From positions 36,483-100,482 of the forward strand of contig JBHGBM010000011.1 of the NCBI GenBank assembly GCA_041946965.1: 64,000 bases of DNA, read 5' to 3'. The position numbers and the translations under genes are program-made. The notes under the pieces are model-generated. The model did not search any database, was not told the DNA's origin, and saw only the letters and a program-made list of their open reading frames with translations. The stretch comes from JBHGBM01 sp041946965. GTDB taxonomy: Bacteria > Acidobacteriota > Terriglobia > Bryobacterales > Bryobacteraceae. Shown piece after piece: positions 15,902 through 25,152 of this stretch. Position 1 is the stretch's first letter. Each line of letters begins with the position of its first letter.

Positions 15902-18900
15902 TCAGAATGTGATGCGCAACGCGAACTGAAGCTGCCGGGGCATGTTCTGCTGGGAACTGATCACCCCAAAGGCCTGGGACCCCGTCTGCACGCCGGGGTT
16001 GCCGAACTGCACCCGGTTAAAGGCGTTGAAGGACTCCACCCGGAATTGTCCCTGCATCCTCTCCTTGATAGGGAAGTACTTGAAGGCCGAGAGGTCGAAA
16101 TTGTTGATCCCGGGGCCGCGCAGGTCGGGAGCGGTTCTCGAGCTGTTGCCGTTGGTGAAGGCCGCGGGAACCGCGAACGCCGAAGTGTCGAAATAGCGGT
16201 TCAGGCGGTCCTGGATGCGGCCTTCCATTCGTTTTCCGGTGGCGATACGATTCGGACGGGACCCGCCGATGCTGGTGATGGCGAGGGGAAACCCTTTCTG
16301 AAAGCTGGCGATGCCGTTCACCTGCCAGCCACCCAGGATGGCGTCGATCATCCGGGGCATGTTGCCGCCCAGCGCCTTTCGCCTTCCGACGGGCACCTCC
16401 CAGATGCCGCTCACCACCAGCCGCTGGGACACGTCCTGGGAGTCCAGGGAACGCTCCGCGCGAAGATTGTAGGGGTCTTGCGCGCCGCCCGCCACCGGTC
16501 CCGTGCCGTCCTGGGAACAGTCGTCGATCCGTTTCGCGTTGGTGTAGGAAACCAGCACGGAGAAGCCGCGGGTCATGCGCTTCTCCACGCGCGCCATCAG
16601 GGCGTGGTAATCGGAGTTGCCGATGGAGGCCAAAGGCGCGCTTACGCCCGTATACTGCGGGTAGGGCTTCAGGAGTTGTCCCCGGGTAATGGTCCGGTTG
16701 GAGAGCACCGTGGTGGTGTCGGTGATAATGCCGTAGAACGGATTCGGCACCAACTGCTGGTTGGCCGTTCCCAGCAAGGTCTGTTCCGGCGTCAACGCGT
16801 TGAGCTGCACGCCGGACATGGGCAGGTGCGTGCCTTTGTTCCTCGCATAGGCGGCCTCCGCCACGATGCGTCCGGGCAACTGCCGCTGGAGCGACAGGTT
16901 CCACTGCTGCATGTAAGGATTTCGCATGGAGAGCAGAGCGGAGGAGACGGACTGGCCGAGCAGCGCATCCGGACCCAACTGAGTGGACTGAAGCGGCCGG
17001 TTGATCCCGCCGGGGAACGGGTCCGCCAGCCTGCTGATGGGCGTGACGCCGTCCAGGCTTGTGATCACGGAGGTGGTGGCGCTGAACCCATCCGTGTAGC
17101 CGGCCTGGACCAGCGCGGCGTCGGTCGGCGAAAGACCGTAGAAAATGCCGTATCCGCCGCGGAGCGACGTCGCCGCGGAGAGCCTGTACGCGAATCCCGC
17201 CCGTGGGGCGACGTTGTTCCAGTCCGTGGACGAGAAACTGCGGTCCTCTGGGTTACGGAACTTCATGGCGCCGCGCAGGTTCGGGAAGGAGGGCGCCTGG
17301 CGGGCGATGGGCGATACGGCGTTCACCTCGAAGATGCTGATGCGATTCTGCCGTTCCGAACGAGGCATGTTCACGTCGTAGCGCAGGCCCAGGTTGAGAG
17401 TCAGACGCTGGGTGATCTTCCAGTCGTCCTGAACGTAGCCGGCCATGTAGGTGTTCTTCGTGGAAAGGCTGGGATCGATCCGGATCGAGCCTCCCGGAAT
17501 CCCGAGCAGCATGGTGGCCAATCCATTCCCCGCGCTGGAGCTCGCCTGGTTGGGGTTCGGTCCCTGGGTCATGCCCGCCGTGAAAGAGAAAGCTCCCATG
17601 CCGGTTCCGTTCGGGTAGCCGTTATCGAAGTACGCCCGGTATTCCCCTCCGGCCTTGATCGTGTGGGTGGCGGCCACCTTCGTCACACTCGCTTGAAGGG
17701 TGTGCCCGTACTGGCTGCCGCGATTCTGTGTGCGGCTCCCGATCCCGGCGTAGCCGGCCACGGTGACAGCCGGGATGGCGGGCACCTGCTGCGCCGCGCG
17801 CAGGTAGGCCGGAAATCCGAATTGAGTAATGTCGGTGCCGAAGGACCACAGCACGCGCTGGCCCAGAACGCGGGAAATCCCGTAGTTCAGGTTCACGATC
17901 AGGGTGGGACTGATGGTGTAGACGTCCTGCAAGGTGAACGCGCGGCGGTGCTGCACCAGAGGCGGGTTGGTGGGATTGCCCATATTTCCGAAGAAGTTGA
18001 ACTCCCCGGTCTTGGGATTCTGCAAAGAGAGCCGGCCGAAGACGCGGTGGGCGGGGCCGAAGTTATGGTCGAGCCTGGCGTCCAGGCTGTCGTTCCGGTT
18101 CCTGCGCACGCCGGCGATCACCAGGTTCGAGGTCAGCCGCGAGTTGTTCGGCTCGGGGTAGAACTGGATGAGCTTCTGCGCAATGGCGTTTTGCAGGCTG
18201 GCGGGGACCACGTTTCCGGGGAACTGATCCCGCACCATGGCGCTGCCCGAGCTGTGCAGACTGTAAGGATCGAACACTCGAATCAGCGCTCCCTGCGCGT
18301 TCACCGTTTTGGAGAAGTCGCCGCGGCGTTCGAGCGGCGTGGGCACCGTGAAATTGGTGGGGTTGGGAGCGGCTTCGCGGAATCCCTCGTAATCGAAAAA
18401 GAAGAACGTCCGGTTGCGTCCGCTGTAGAGACGCGGAAGCAGGACCGGCCCCCCGACGGAGCCGCCGAACTGGTTTCGCCGCAGCGCCTCCAGCGGAATG
18501 CCCGCCCGGTTATTGAAGAAATCGTTGGCGTCGAAGGCGCTGTTACGGAGAAACTCGTAGAGCGAACCGTGAAGCGTATTCGTGCCTGATTTGGTCACCA
18601 CGCTCACCACGCCGCCGTTGAAGCGCCCGAACTCGGCGTTCAGCGCGTTGGTCTGGATCTTGAACTCCTCGATGGCGTCCGGCGAGGGCGTGTAGATCAG
18701 CGCGCTGTTGCTGGCGGTGCCTTTGGGGGCCGTATCGGGAACCCCGTCGATGGTCAGCTCGCTGGTGAAATTGCTCGCGCCGCCGATGCCCGGAACCGCT
18801 CCGCCGAGGTGCGCGGCGCCCGCGGCCGCCGGGACCACGCCGGGGGCGAGGTTGGCCAGCGAAAACGGATCACGCCCGTTCAGCGGCAGTTCCTGGATGC

Positions 18901-19306
18901 GGCGGTTCTCCACCACCTGGCCGAGGGTCGAGTCCACGGAATTGATCAGCGGGGCTTCGGCCGCTACAGTGATCTGTTCGGTCACCGATCCGAGGTCGAG
19001 TTGGAAGTCGAGGGAGAGTTTCTGGGCGACCTGGAGCGCAATGCCCTTCCGCAGCGCCCGCCGGAACCCGGTGGCTTCCACCTCGACCGAGTACCGGCCC
19101 GGCTCCAGAAAAGGCACTACAAAAGCCCCCACGCTGTTGCTTCGCGTGGTCCGGCGCACGCCGGTGAGTTCGTTGGCGATCACAACGGACGCGTCCGGCA
19201 CGGCGGCCTGCTGCCCGTCGAAAATCGTCCCCTCAAGGAGCCCGGAACTGGCTTGGGAAAAGGCGGCGTGCGCAACCAGGAACAGCATCACCGGCGCGAA
19301 TTTCAT
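15902..19306 (-). CDS. TonB-dependent receptor, Oar-like, CarboxypepD_reg N-terminus (receptor B)
   Basis: 1134 residues from the ATG at 19306, with GGGAG nine bases upstream; an in-frame Met further up lies in the promoter. Signal peptide MKFAPVMLFLVAHAAFSQ, a carboxypeptidase-regulatory-like domain (LLEGTIFDGQQAAVPDASVV), plug (RRIQELPLNGRDPFSLANLAPGV, GGVVSVVTKSGTNTLHGS) and a barrel ending ALRITF. The 'LPLNGRDP' plug sequence marks the most common acidobacterial Oar-like subgroup, different from receptor A. The substrate cannot be read from sequence. The gene ends 63 bp before receptor A in the same direction. Confidence 0.9.
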   Translation of the reverse strand: MKFAPVMLFLVAHAAFSQASSGLLEGTIFDGQQAAVPDASVVIANELTGVRRTTRSNSVGAFVVPFLEPGRYSVEVEATGFRRALRKGIALQVAQKLSLDFQLDLGSVTEQITVAAEAPLINSVDSTLGQVVENRRIQELPLNGRDPFSLANLAPGVVPAAAGAAHLGGAVPGIGGASNFTSELTIDGVPDTAPKGTASNSALIYTPSPDAIEEFKIQTNALNAEFGRFNGGVVSVVTKSGTNTLHGSLYEFLRNSAFDANDFFNNRAGIPLEALRRNQFGGSVGGPVLLPRLYSGRNRTFFFFDYEGFREAAPNPTNFTVPTPLERRGDFSKTVNAQGALIRVFDPYSLHSSGSAMVRDQFPGNVVPASLQNAIAQKLIQFYPEPNNSRLTSNLVIAGVRRNRNDSLDARLDHNFGPAHRVFGRLSLQNPKTGEFNFFGNMGNPTNPPLVQHRRAFTLQDVYTISPTLIVNLNYGISRVLGQRVLWSFGTDITQFGFPAYLRAAQQVPAIPAVTVAGYAGIGSRTQNRGSQYGHTLQASVTKVAATHTIKAGGEYRAYFDNGYPNGTGMGAFSFTAGMTQGPNPNQASSSAGNGLATMLLGIPGGSIRIDPSLSTKNTYMAGYVQDDWKITQRLTLNLGLRYDVNMPRSERQNRISIFEVNAVSPIARQAPSFPNLRGAMKFRNPEDRSFSSTDWNNVAPRAGFAYRLSAATSLRGGYGIFYGLSPTDAALVQAGYTDGFSATTSVITSLDGVTPISRLADPFPGGINRPLQSTQLGPDALLGQSVSSALLSMRNPYMQQWNLSLQRQLPGRIVAEAAYARNKGTHLPMSGVQLNALTPEQTLLGTANQQLVPNPFYGIITDTTTVLSNRTITRGQLLKPYPQYTGVSAPLASIGNSDYHALMARVEKRMTRGFSVLVSYTNAKRIDDCSQDGTGPVAGGAQDPYNLRAERSLDSQDVSQRLVVSGIWEVPVGRRKALGGNMPRMIDAILGGWQVNGIASFQKGFPLAITSIGGSRPNRIATGKRMEGRIQDRLNRYFDTSAFAVPAAFTNGNSSRTAPDLRGPGINNFDLSAFKYFPIKERMQGQFRVESFNAFNRVQFGNPGVQTGSQAFGVISSQQNMPRQLQFALRITF

Positions 19307-19347
19307 GGCGGGATCTCCCAACTGAAATGTCAGAAAAGTCCGGTCCA

Positions 19348-19377
19348 ATTCTAGTGCGGCCCGGGAGACGATGTCAA
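19348..19377 (-). promoter_or_regulatory. Promoter of receptor B
   Basis: On the minus strand, TTGACA (19377-19372), an 18-bp spacer and TAGAAT (19353-19348), giving a start near 19341 and a leader of about 35 nt. A perfect -35 and a 5/6 -10 box make this one of the clearest promoters in the window. Confidence 0.7.
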
Positions 19378-19471
19378 GGCCCCGAATTGATCCGCCATGA
19401 ATGGCGATGCGGATAGCGCCCCGCGGAGCCGAGCCGGATTCCGCGAAATCTCGGCAGTCCGCAGGGCCTCA

Positions 19472-19508
19472 GGCAGAGCGCTGGATTTCCAGCATTTCGC
19501 GCTCTGCC
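19472..19508. repeat. Nested inverted repeat just downstream of rnc
   Basis: Outer arms GGCAGAGCGC (19472-19481) and GCGCTCTGCC (19499-19508) are perfect. Inside them GCTGGA-TT-TCCAGC forms a second, overlapping hairpin (19480-19493). It starts 9 bp after the rnc stop and has no T-run, so it is not a standard terminator. A 3'-end stabilising or RNase III-cleaved stem is possible. Confidence 0.55.
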
Positions 19509-19517
19509 GAATGGTTC

Positions 19518-20261
19518 TCAAATCCCGCCGGGCCCGCTGTCCCCGCCCAGAATCCTCTCGTACACCTGCCGCGCGGCTTTCTGCGCCGCGCTCTTCTTCG
19601 TCATGCCCTCGGCCTGCTCCGCCCATTCCTTGCCCAACCGCACCTCGACGGTGAAGGTCTTGGAATGCTCCGGGCCGCGTTCTTTCACGATGGAGTAGCG
19701 GGGATGCGGCAGTTTGCGCGCCTGCGCCAGTTCCTGCAAGGCGCTCTTGAAATCCACCAGCCCGGCGGGAAGCTGTTCCTCTACCTGCCCCAGCGCGTCG
19801 GCTTCCGCGCCGATGATGTGCCGCTCGGTGAACAGCCGCGCCGCCTCCAGGCCGCCCTCCAGGTACAGCGCTGCGATCAGCGCTTCGAGCGCATCGGCCA
19901 GCAGCGTCTTCTTCTCGCGGCCGCCGCTCATCTCCTCGCCGCGGCCGAGCTGCAAGTACGCTCCGAGCCCGAGCCGCCTGGCAACTTCATAGAGGTGGCT
20001 GGCGCTGACGAAGTGCGCCTTGATTTTGGAGAGCCGGCCCTCCCCGATAACCGGGAAGCGCCGGAAAAGGATCTCGCTGATCACCAGCCCGAGCACCGCG
20101 TCGCCCAGGAACTCGAGTTGCTCGTTGTCCTGGAGCGGCCCGCCGCCGCTCAGCAGGCGCTCATTGACCAGCGAGCTGTGGGTCAAAGCGCGGACCAGCA
20201 GGCTGCGGCCGGCGAACGTGTGGCCGATCGCCGTTTCGAGCGTCTCCAGGTCCGCGCTCAT
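19518..20261 (-). CDS. rnc: Ribonuclease III
   Basis: 247 residues. The signature NEQLEFLGDAVLGL (about 46-59) holds acidic catalytic residues, and the second acidic cluster LADALEALIAALYLEGG is intact. A C-terminal double-stranded RNA-binding domain (about 168-240) ends KKSAAQKAARQVYERI. The enzyme cleaves structured RNA such as rRNA precursors. Its start lies 6 bp after the stop of the TPR gene at 20268, so it is the last gene of a three-gene operon. A nested hairpin follows the stop codon. Confidence 0.95.
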   Translation of the reverse strand: MSADLETLETAIGHTFAGRSLLVRALTHSSLVNERLLSGGGPLQDNEQLEFLGDAVLGLVISEILFRRFPVIGEGRLSKIKAHFVSASHLYEVARRLGLGAYLQLGRGEEMSGGREKKTLLADALEALIAALYLEGGLEAARLFTERHIIGAEADALGQVEEQLPAGLVDFKSALQELAQARKLPHPRYSIVKERGPEHSKTFTVEVRLGKEWAEQAEGMTKKSAAQKAARQVYERILGGDSGPGGI

Positions 20262-20267
20262 CCCGGT

Positions 20268-21155
20268 TTAGGGTTTCTTCACCTCAACAGTGCCGGGCTG
20301 CACCGTGGCGGCCGGCGCCGGCGCGGCGGCCGGCTTCGCGCCGCCGGCCTTGGCCTGCGTCGCCCGCACCTTCTCCGCCTGCGCGAACTGCTTCACCGTC
20401 GGGTGGGCGTCCGGCATGGCCAGCACCTTGTCCAGCACCGGAATCGCCAGATCGGGCTTGCCCGCCAGGTTGTAGGCCGCGCCCAGCCGGACCAGGGTGG
20501 CCGGATCCACCTGGCTGGCCATCTCGCTCGAGGTCTTGAACTCGTTGGCCGCCACGTCGTACTGCTTGCGCGCCATGGCCGCCATCCCCAGAGCCTCGTG
20601 GCCCTGCGCCGAGAGATCCTTCTTCGCGCCGGCCCACTGCTCGTCGGTGAGCGAGGGGTTCGGCTTGGGTGCCGTGTTGATGGCTTCCTGCGCGTCTTTC
20701 ACGTACTTGGCGACCTTGGCCAGCTTCTCCTCGCGGTCGAGATCGAACTCGCGGGTGCGCTGCGCGATGTTCCGCGCCAGCATCAGCATCGCGCTGTAGT
20801 TCTTGGGATCGGCTTCCAGCGTGCGCTCGCCGTAAAGAATGACCTTCTCGAAATCACCCTTTTGCTCGTAAGAGGCCGCGGCGAAGAACAGCGCGATCGC
20901 CTTGAACTCCGTGTCGGCGAATTTCGTCACCAGGTTGTCCGCCGCCTTGATGCGCGAATCGGGATCCTGCGCCCCGAACATCGCCTGGAGCGCTTCCACC
21001 TCGCCCTTCGATTTCGGCTGCGGCTGCTTGGCGATCGGGGTGGCGGACTGTGCCGGCGCCGCCGCGGGCGCCTGAGCCGGCTGCTGCGCCTGCTGGGCCA
21101 TCAGGCCGCACGCCGCGCCCAACCCCAGAATGCCGTAAATGATGCTGCGTTTCAT
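20268..21155 (-). CDS. Secreted TPR repeat protein, Ala/Pro/Gln-rich N-terminus
   Basis: 295 residues with AAGGAG five bases before the ATG. A signal peptide (about 1-20) is followed by a low-complexity AQQAQQPAQAPAAAPAQ linker, then TPR-like helices: FKAIALFFAAASYEQKGDFEKVILYGERTLEADPKNY, QYDVAANEFKTSSEM and LVRLGAAYNLAGKPDLAI. A second low-complexity Ala/Pro tail ends the protein. It is likely a periplasmic or outer-membrane scaffold. It lies between another repeat protein (9 bp upstream) and rnc (6 bp downstream), and resembles the product of the gene at 9126. Confidence 0.75.
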   Translation of the reverse strand: MKRSIIYGILGLGAACGLMAQQAQQPAQAPAAAPAQSATPIAKQPQPKSKGEVEALQAMFGAQDPDSRIKAADNLVTKFADTEFKAIALFFAAASYEQKGDFEKVILYGERTLEADPKNYSAMLMLARNIAQRTREFDLDREEKLAKVAKYVKDAQEAINTAPKPNPSLTDEQWAGAKKDLSAQGHEALGMAAMARKQYDVAANEFKTSSEMASQVDPATLVRLGAAYNLAGKPDLAIPVLDKVLAMPDAHPTVKQFAQAEKVRATQAKAGGAKPAAAPAPAATVQPGTVEVKKP

Positions 21156-21164
21156 GAGAACTCC

Positions 21165-22643
21165 TTACCGTTTATCTTCCTTCTTGGTGTTTTGCGGGCC
21201 GGTCCCCCCGGCCGCGCGGCGCGCGCCTTCAGGCGCGCCCTCCACTGCCAAAGCGCTCTCGAAAAACTTCATCGCCTGGTCGCGCTCTCCGGCGGCCTCC
21301 GCCAACCGGCCCAGGTAGACGTATGTCCAGGCCTTCACCTCGGCGTCCGGCGAAAGCTCCAAGACCTTCTGGAACAGCCGCTCGGAAAGCTCGGGGTCCT
21401 TGTTCAGCGCGGCAATCCGCGCCAATCCGTAGTATGCGCGCGCCTGGAGCGTTTTGTCATCGGTTTCCTGCAACGATTTCATGAATGCCTGCCGCGCCCG
21501 CTCCAGGTCGCGGGCCAGGTACAGCTTCTCGGCGTCCTCCAGGGTCTTGGCGGCTCCGGTGGCGGCGGGGGGCGGCTCCGGCGGTTTCACCTTCACCTGC
21601 CGCACCGGCGCCTCTTTCAGAAACTCTACCGGCGAAAGCCGCGCGTCTTCCTTCCTCAGATCGATGGCCTTCACCATCTCCGGGTAATAAAGCCGCATGG
21701 CCTGTTCCTGCTTCTCGTAGGCAGGAAGCTGCTCGGCGAAATAAGGCGTCAGGATGTAGCCCTCCGCCAGCGCCTCCTGCACCAGTTTCGGGTTCCGCGC
21801 CAGCCGCGCCTCCACGGCTTTCGCCAGTGAAGCGGTGGTCAGCAGCAGAAAATCCTCCTTGTAAATGCCCGGCAGCGCCTGGGCGCGCTGCGCGTGGTCG
21901 GCGATGCCCTTCTTGCGATTGAGGATCTCGGCGTTGCGCGTGGCCAGCGGGTCGAGCAACGCGAAGAGGTAAGCGTACCGGATCTCCTCGATGCGCGCCT
22001 CCGGCGAGGGCGTCACCACCACGAAATAGTCCCCCGCGTAGCTGCGTGTCTGCACCTGGTTGGGCGGCGCCAGCAACTCAATGAACACCTGGAAGTGCGC
22101 TGCCGAACCGCCCGAAGTGGGGTTGCGAAGATAGGCGTTAGCCTCCAGCACGTTGCGCGAGACCGCCTCGTGGTAGCGCGCCACGTAGCTGTCGATGGCC
22201 GGCTGCGAGCGCGCCCACAGGTCGGCGATGCCCGCCTCGGCGTAAAATTTCGCCAGCAAGGGCGGAAAGTCCTTCAACACGGCGGCGTCGGGCGGCAATT
22301 CCACGTCTCGCATCCGAAAGGCGAAATTCGGAGGCCCGGCCAGCGAGAGCCCCAGCGAAATGTACTGGCTCAGCTCCTCGGTGTCCGTACGCTTGCGGTG
22401 CGCGGCGAAAAATTCCTTGATCTTGGCCAGCGAAGCCGGATTCCGCCGGCCGATTTCCTGCCGCACGGCGTCCCGCAACGGGTGGTTGTTGGGAGAGGCC
22501 AGGTCCGCGTCGAATCCGGCGGCGTTGATGGCAGCCATCACGGTGAAAAGCACCGGACTGGCGTCCAGAGTGCCGGTTTGCTGCGCGCCCGCGCGGGTCA
22601 CCGCCATCGCCATCAGGATGGCCGGTATGAAGACTCGTCTCAA
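21165..22643 (-). CDS. Exported repeat protein with C-terminal TPRs, unknown
   Basis: 492 residues from a TTG start at 22643, six bases after AGGA; this start begins a signal peptide (MRRVFIPAILMAMAVTRAGAQ). The first 370 residues are helical and match no family I recognise. They are followed by a Pro-rich hinge (VKVKPPEPPPAATG) and three TPR-like units: LEDAEKLYLARDLERARQAFMKSL, LQARAYYGLARIAALNKDPELSERLF and VKAWTYVYLGRLAEAAGERDQAMKFF. It is the first gene of the operon with the 20268 gene and rnc, and is divergent from the M55 peptidase gene. Confidence 0.7.
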   Translation of the reverse strand: MRRVFIPAILMAMAVTRAGAQQTGTLDASPVLFTVMAAINAAGFDADLASPNNHPLRDAVRQEIGRRNPASLAKIKEFFAAHRKRTDTEELSQYISLGLSLAGPPNFAFRMRDVELPPDAAVLKDFPPLLAKFYAEAGIADLWARSQPAIDSYVARYHEAVSRNVLEANAYLRNPTSGGSAAHFQVFIELLAPPNQVQTRSYAGDYFVVVTPSPEARIEEIRYAYLFALLDPLATRNAEILNRKKGIADHAQRAQALPGIYKEDFLLLTTASLAKAVEARLARNPKLVQEALAEGYILTPYFAEQLPAYEKQEQAMRLYYPEMVKAIDLRKEDARLSPVEFLKEAPVRQVKVKPPEPPPAATGAAKTLEDAEKLYLARDLERARQAFMKSLQETDDKTLQARAYYGLARIAALNKDPELSERLFQKVLELSPDAEVKAWTYVYLGRLAEAAGERDQAMKFFESALAVEGAPEGARRAAGGTGPQNTKKEDKR

Positions 22644-22722
22644 AACAGGTCCTGCGTGTGGAGTACCACTCCAGTTTATCGCAAAGCCGCCACGGGCCGC
22701 CCGGCGTGCTAGATTCGGTGGA

Positions 22723-23541
22723 ATGATAAAGCTGCCCGCGCTATTCAGCCTGGCCCTGGCGGCCTGCGCCGCCCCGGGCCCACGCATCCTGATCGTCACG
22801 GACATGGAGGGCGTAGGCGGGGTCTACAATTGGGACGAGCAAACCAGCCCGGGGCAGCGGCGCTGGGACGAAGCGCGCCGCCTGCTCACCGGCGAGGTCA
22901 ATGCCGCCGTCGATGGCGCCTATGACGCCCGCGCCGGGCAGGTCGTGGTGTGGGACGGCCACGGCGGCAGCCGCGCGCTCTCCCTCGAAGACCTGCACCC
23001 GCGCGCCGAACTCATTCAGGGTCCGCGCACCCCGCCGGACTATTACATGGGCGAGAGCCATTACGATGCCGTCATGATCGTGGGCCAACACGCCATGGCG
23101 CAGACCAAGGGCGGCCTGATGGCGCACACCCAGAGCCTGAGCGTCAGCGGCATCTACCTCAACGGCCGCGCGGTGGGAGAACTGGGGCAGATCGCCGCCA
23201 TCGCCGGGCACTTCGGCGCGCCGGTCATCTTTCTCTCCGGCGACCGCCCCGCCTGCGAAGAACTGCGGCAGATCCAGCCCAAGGCGGAAACCGTGGCGGT
23301 GAAATGGATGGCCGGCACGGCTTCGGCCCACAGCCTCCCCCACGCGCAGGCCAAGGCGCTGATCCGCGAACACGCCCGCCGCGCCGTGGAACGGCTGGCC
23401 GAGTTCCAGCCCTGGCGCATCCAGGGCCCGGTGGAGATGCGCATCGAGTTCTTCCCGGGTAAGGACGGCAAGACGCCCGAGCCGAGGGTGTACCAAGGCG
23501 CGACTGTTCTGGAAACGTACCAGCGGTGGATGGGCAGGTAG
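22723..23541 (+). CDS. M55 family D-aminopeptidase (DppA-like), probable lipoprotein
   Basis: 272 residues. The metal-site motifs of family M55 are present in order: TDMEGVGG (about 25-32), WDGHGG (about 80), GQHAM (about 121) and later AHTQS and GxxxGE. DppA-type enzymes are zinc-dependent and cleave peptides with an N-terminal D-amino acid. The N-terminus MIKLPALFSLALAACAAP has a lipobox (LAAC), so this copy is probably lipid-anchored in the envelope. It may process peptidoglycan-derived D-peptides. It is divergent from the 21165 gene; its end is 13 bp from a convergent gene. Confidence 0.82.
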   Translation: MIKLPALFSLALAACAAPGPRILIVTDMEGVGGVYNWDEQTSPGQRRWDEARRLLTGEVNAAVDGAYDARAGQVVVWDGHGGSRALSLEDLHPRAELIQGPRTPPDYYMGESHYDAVMIVGQHAMAQTKGGLMAHTQSLSVSGIYLNGRAVGELGQIAAIAGHFGAPVIFLSGDRPACEELRQIQPKAETVAVKWMAGTASAHSLPHAQAKALIREHARRAVERLAEFQPWRIQGPVEMRIEFFPGKDGKTPEPRVYQGATVLETYQRWMGR

Positions 23542-23554
23542 AGCCTCGACCCGA

Positions 23555-25150
23555 TCACCGTCTGGCCGGTTCCACAGTCCACTCGCCCGGCGCCAGCGAA
23601 ATCCCCTCGATCATCTCCGAGCCGAGCGCCACCCGTTCCCCGCCCGGCCCGCTCACGCGGTACAGCGTGTTCTCATCCACCGTGTACCATTCGAGAAACT
23701 CGTTCAACCGGACGTAATTGCGATCGAAGTTCATCACCCGCCGGTGGCGCGCGTAATCGAACCGCGTCGGGCACTTCGGGTCGCCCTCGATGGTGAGATA
23801 GAGCCGGTCTCCCGCCCGCGCGGCGCCGTAGCGCACGCCCGGGGACCAGCGCTCGGGCCGCACCCCCTGGCTCTTCATGTACGCCCACAGCAGCGCGGTG
23901 CGGTTGAAATTGCCTTCGCCGTACCAGTCCTCGAAATGACCGTCGGGGCGCTGCATGCCGAGCATCACCTGCATCTCCGAGTCGATCCAGTCGAGCGCCT
24001 CCGGCACGGGCTCGCGGTTCACCAGGTAGAGCGCGCTCTCGATCGAGTCCGCGTAGCCGTCGAAGGAGCCCAGGGGCAGTTTTGGGTCCTTGCGCGGCTC
24101 CCAGACGTGCTTGCGGTACTTGGGCAGGTTGGCCAGCACGCGCCGCACGGCGTCGCGGTACTTCGTCTCGCCGGTGCGCTGGTAATACATGTAGACCGCT
24201 CCATACACATAGCCCCAGTTGTCCGAGAGTCCCGCGTTCACCGGCTTCAGGGTGGCCGCGTCCACCTGGTTGTAGAGCAGCCCGTCGGGATTCGCGGATG
24301 CCAGCACGCGATCCAGCATGCGGCCGATCACCGGACGGTAGCGCGCCGCGCGCGGCAATTCGAGGTAATCCTCGAGCGCGAAAAGCATGGTCAGCCCGAC
24401 CACCGTCTCATTGCCGTGATCGCGCAAGCGCAACTGGCCGTCGCCGGCGTGCTTGTCGAAATCCCATTTCCCGCTGGGCACACCGTGATTGCCGGGCAGC
24501 ACCTCCTCGATGTACGCGTCGCCGATGCGCCCGGCCCACGCCAGGAAGCGACGGTCGCTGGTCATGGCCGCCAGCCGCACCAGCGTTTGCAGATAATCGC
24601 CGTTCAGCTCGGCGTCGGAGGCGGGCAGCTTGCCGAAGCGCGAATCAACTGGCGCGTGGTTCATGGCGTCCGCGGTCATGTCCACCATGCGGTAGAACCA
24701 CGGCGTGCGCCCCAGGTATTCGGTCACCGAAACCAGACCGTCCTTGGCGTACTCGCCCGCGCCGAACAAGCTGGGGCCGCTCAACACGCCGGTCTTCAAT
24801 TCCAGGTTGCCGGGGATGGACTCCCGCGCGGTGGTGTAGCGGATCTCATTCCGCAGCATCTCCAGCATGCGCCCGCGGTACAGGTCCGGGTCGGTGAGGT
24901 GCGCCGTCAGGATCAGGTAGGGGTAGAGATCCGCCCCTGAATTGTGGGGCGTATAGACGAGCTTGGCCTCCTTCGGACGGTCGGGCAGCAGCAGCGTTTT
25001 CGGATCCGCGTGCTTCAGCCACGCGTGCAGCACGCGCCGCGAGGCGGCCACGGCCTGCTCGAACTGGCGCCCGTTGCGACGCGCCTGCTCGAACGGCGCC
25101 TGCGCCGCGGCGCAACAGGCGATCGCAGCGATAGCGATCGAAATGCGCAT
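23555..25150 (-). CDS. Secreted (alpha/alpha)-barrel protein, putative polysaccharide-degrading enzyme
   Basis: 531 residues from the ATG at 25150, directly opening a signal peptide (MRISIAIAAIACCAAAQ). The body has repeated helix pairs with aromatic turns (YMYYQRTGETKYRDAV, DNWGYVYGAVYMYY, FNRTALLWAYMKSQG), typical of an (alpha/alpha)6 toroid as in lyases and unsaturated glucuronyl hydrolases. A beta-rich tail (YLTIEGDPKCPTRFDY to the end) follows. No catalytic motif is secure. It starts 2 bp after the stop of a sulfatase gene, which supports a role in degrading a sulfated glycan. Confidence 0.6.
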   Translation of the reverse strand: MRISIAIAAIACCAAAQAPFEQARRNGRQFEQAVAASRRVLHAWLKHADPKTLLLPDRPKEAKLVYTPHNSGADLYPYLILTAHLTDPDLYRGRMLEMLRNEIRYTTARESIPGNLELKTGVLSGPSLFGAGEYAKDGLVSVTEYLGRTPWFYRMVDMTADAMNHAPVDSRFGKLPASDAELNGDYLQTLVRLAAMTSDRRFLAWAGRIGDAYIEEVLPGNHGVPSGKWDFDKHAGDGQLRLRDHGNETVVGLTMLFALEDYLELPRAARYRPVIGRMLDRVLASANPDGLLYNQVDAATLKPVNAGLSDNWGYVYGAVYMYYQRTGETKYRDAVRRVLANLPKYRKHVWEPRKDPKLPLGSFDGYADSIESALYLVNREPVPEALDWIDSEMQVMLGMQRPDGHFEDWYGEGNFNRTALLWAYMKSQGVRPERWSPGVRYGAARAGDRLYLTIEGDPKCPTRFDYARHRRVMNFDRNYVRLNEFLEWYTVDENTLYRVSGPGGERVALGSEMIEGISLAPGEWTVEPARR

Positions 25151-25152
25151 GG

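Noticed and set aside
14114..18589. A 1491-codon open frame on the plus strand
   Set aside because: It lies antisense to two TonB receptor genes. Its translation is a His/Arg/Val-rich shadow with no domain pattern, expected in high-GC DNA.
12158..19306. Repeats between the adjacent receptor genes as a mobile element
   Set aside because: The similarity is protein-level homology of receptor genes; I see no terminal repeats, target duplications or transposase.
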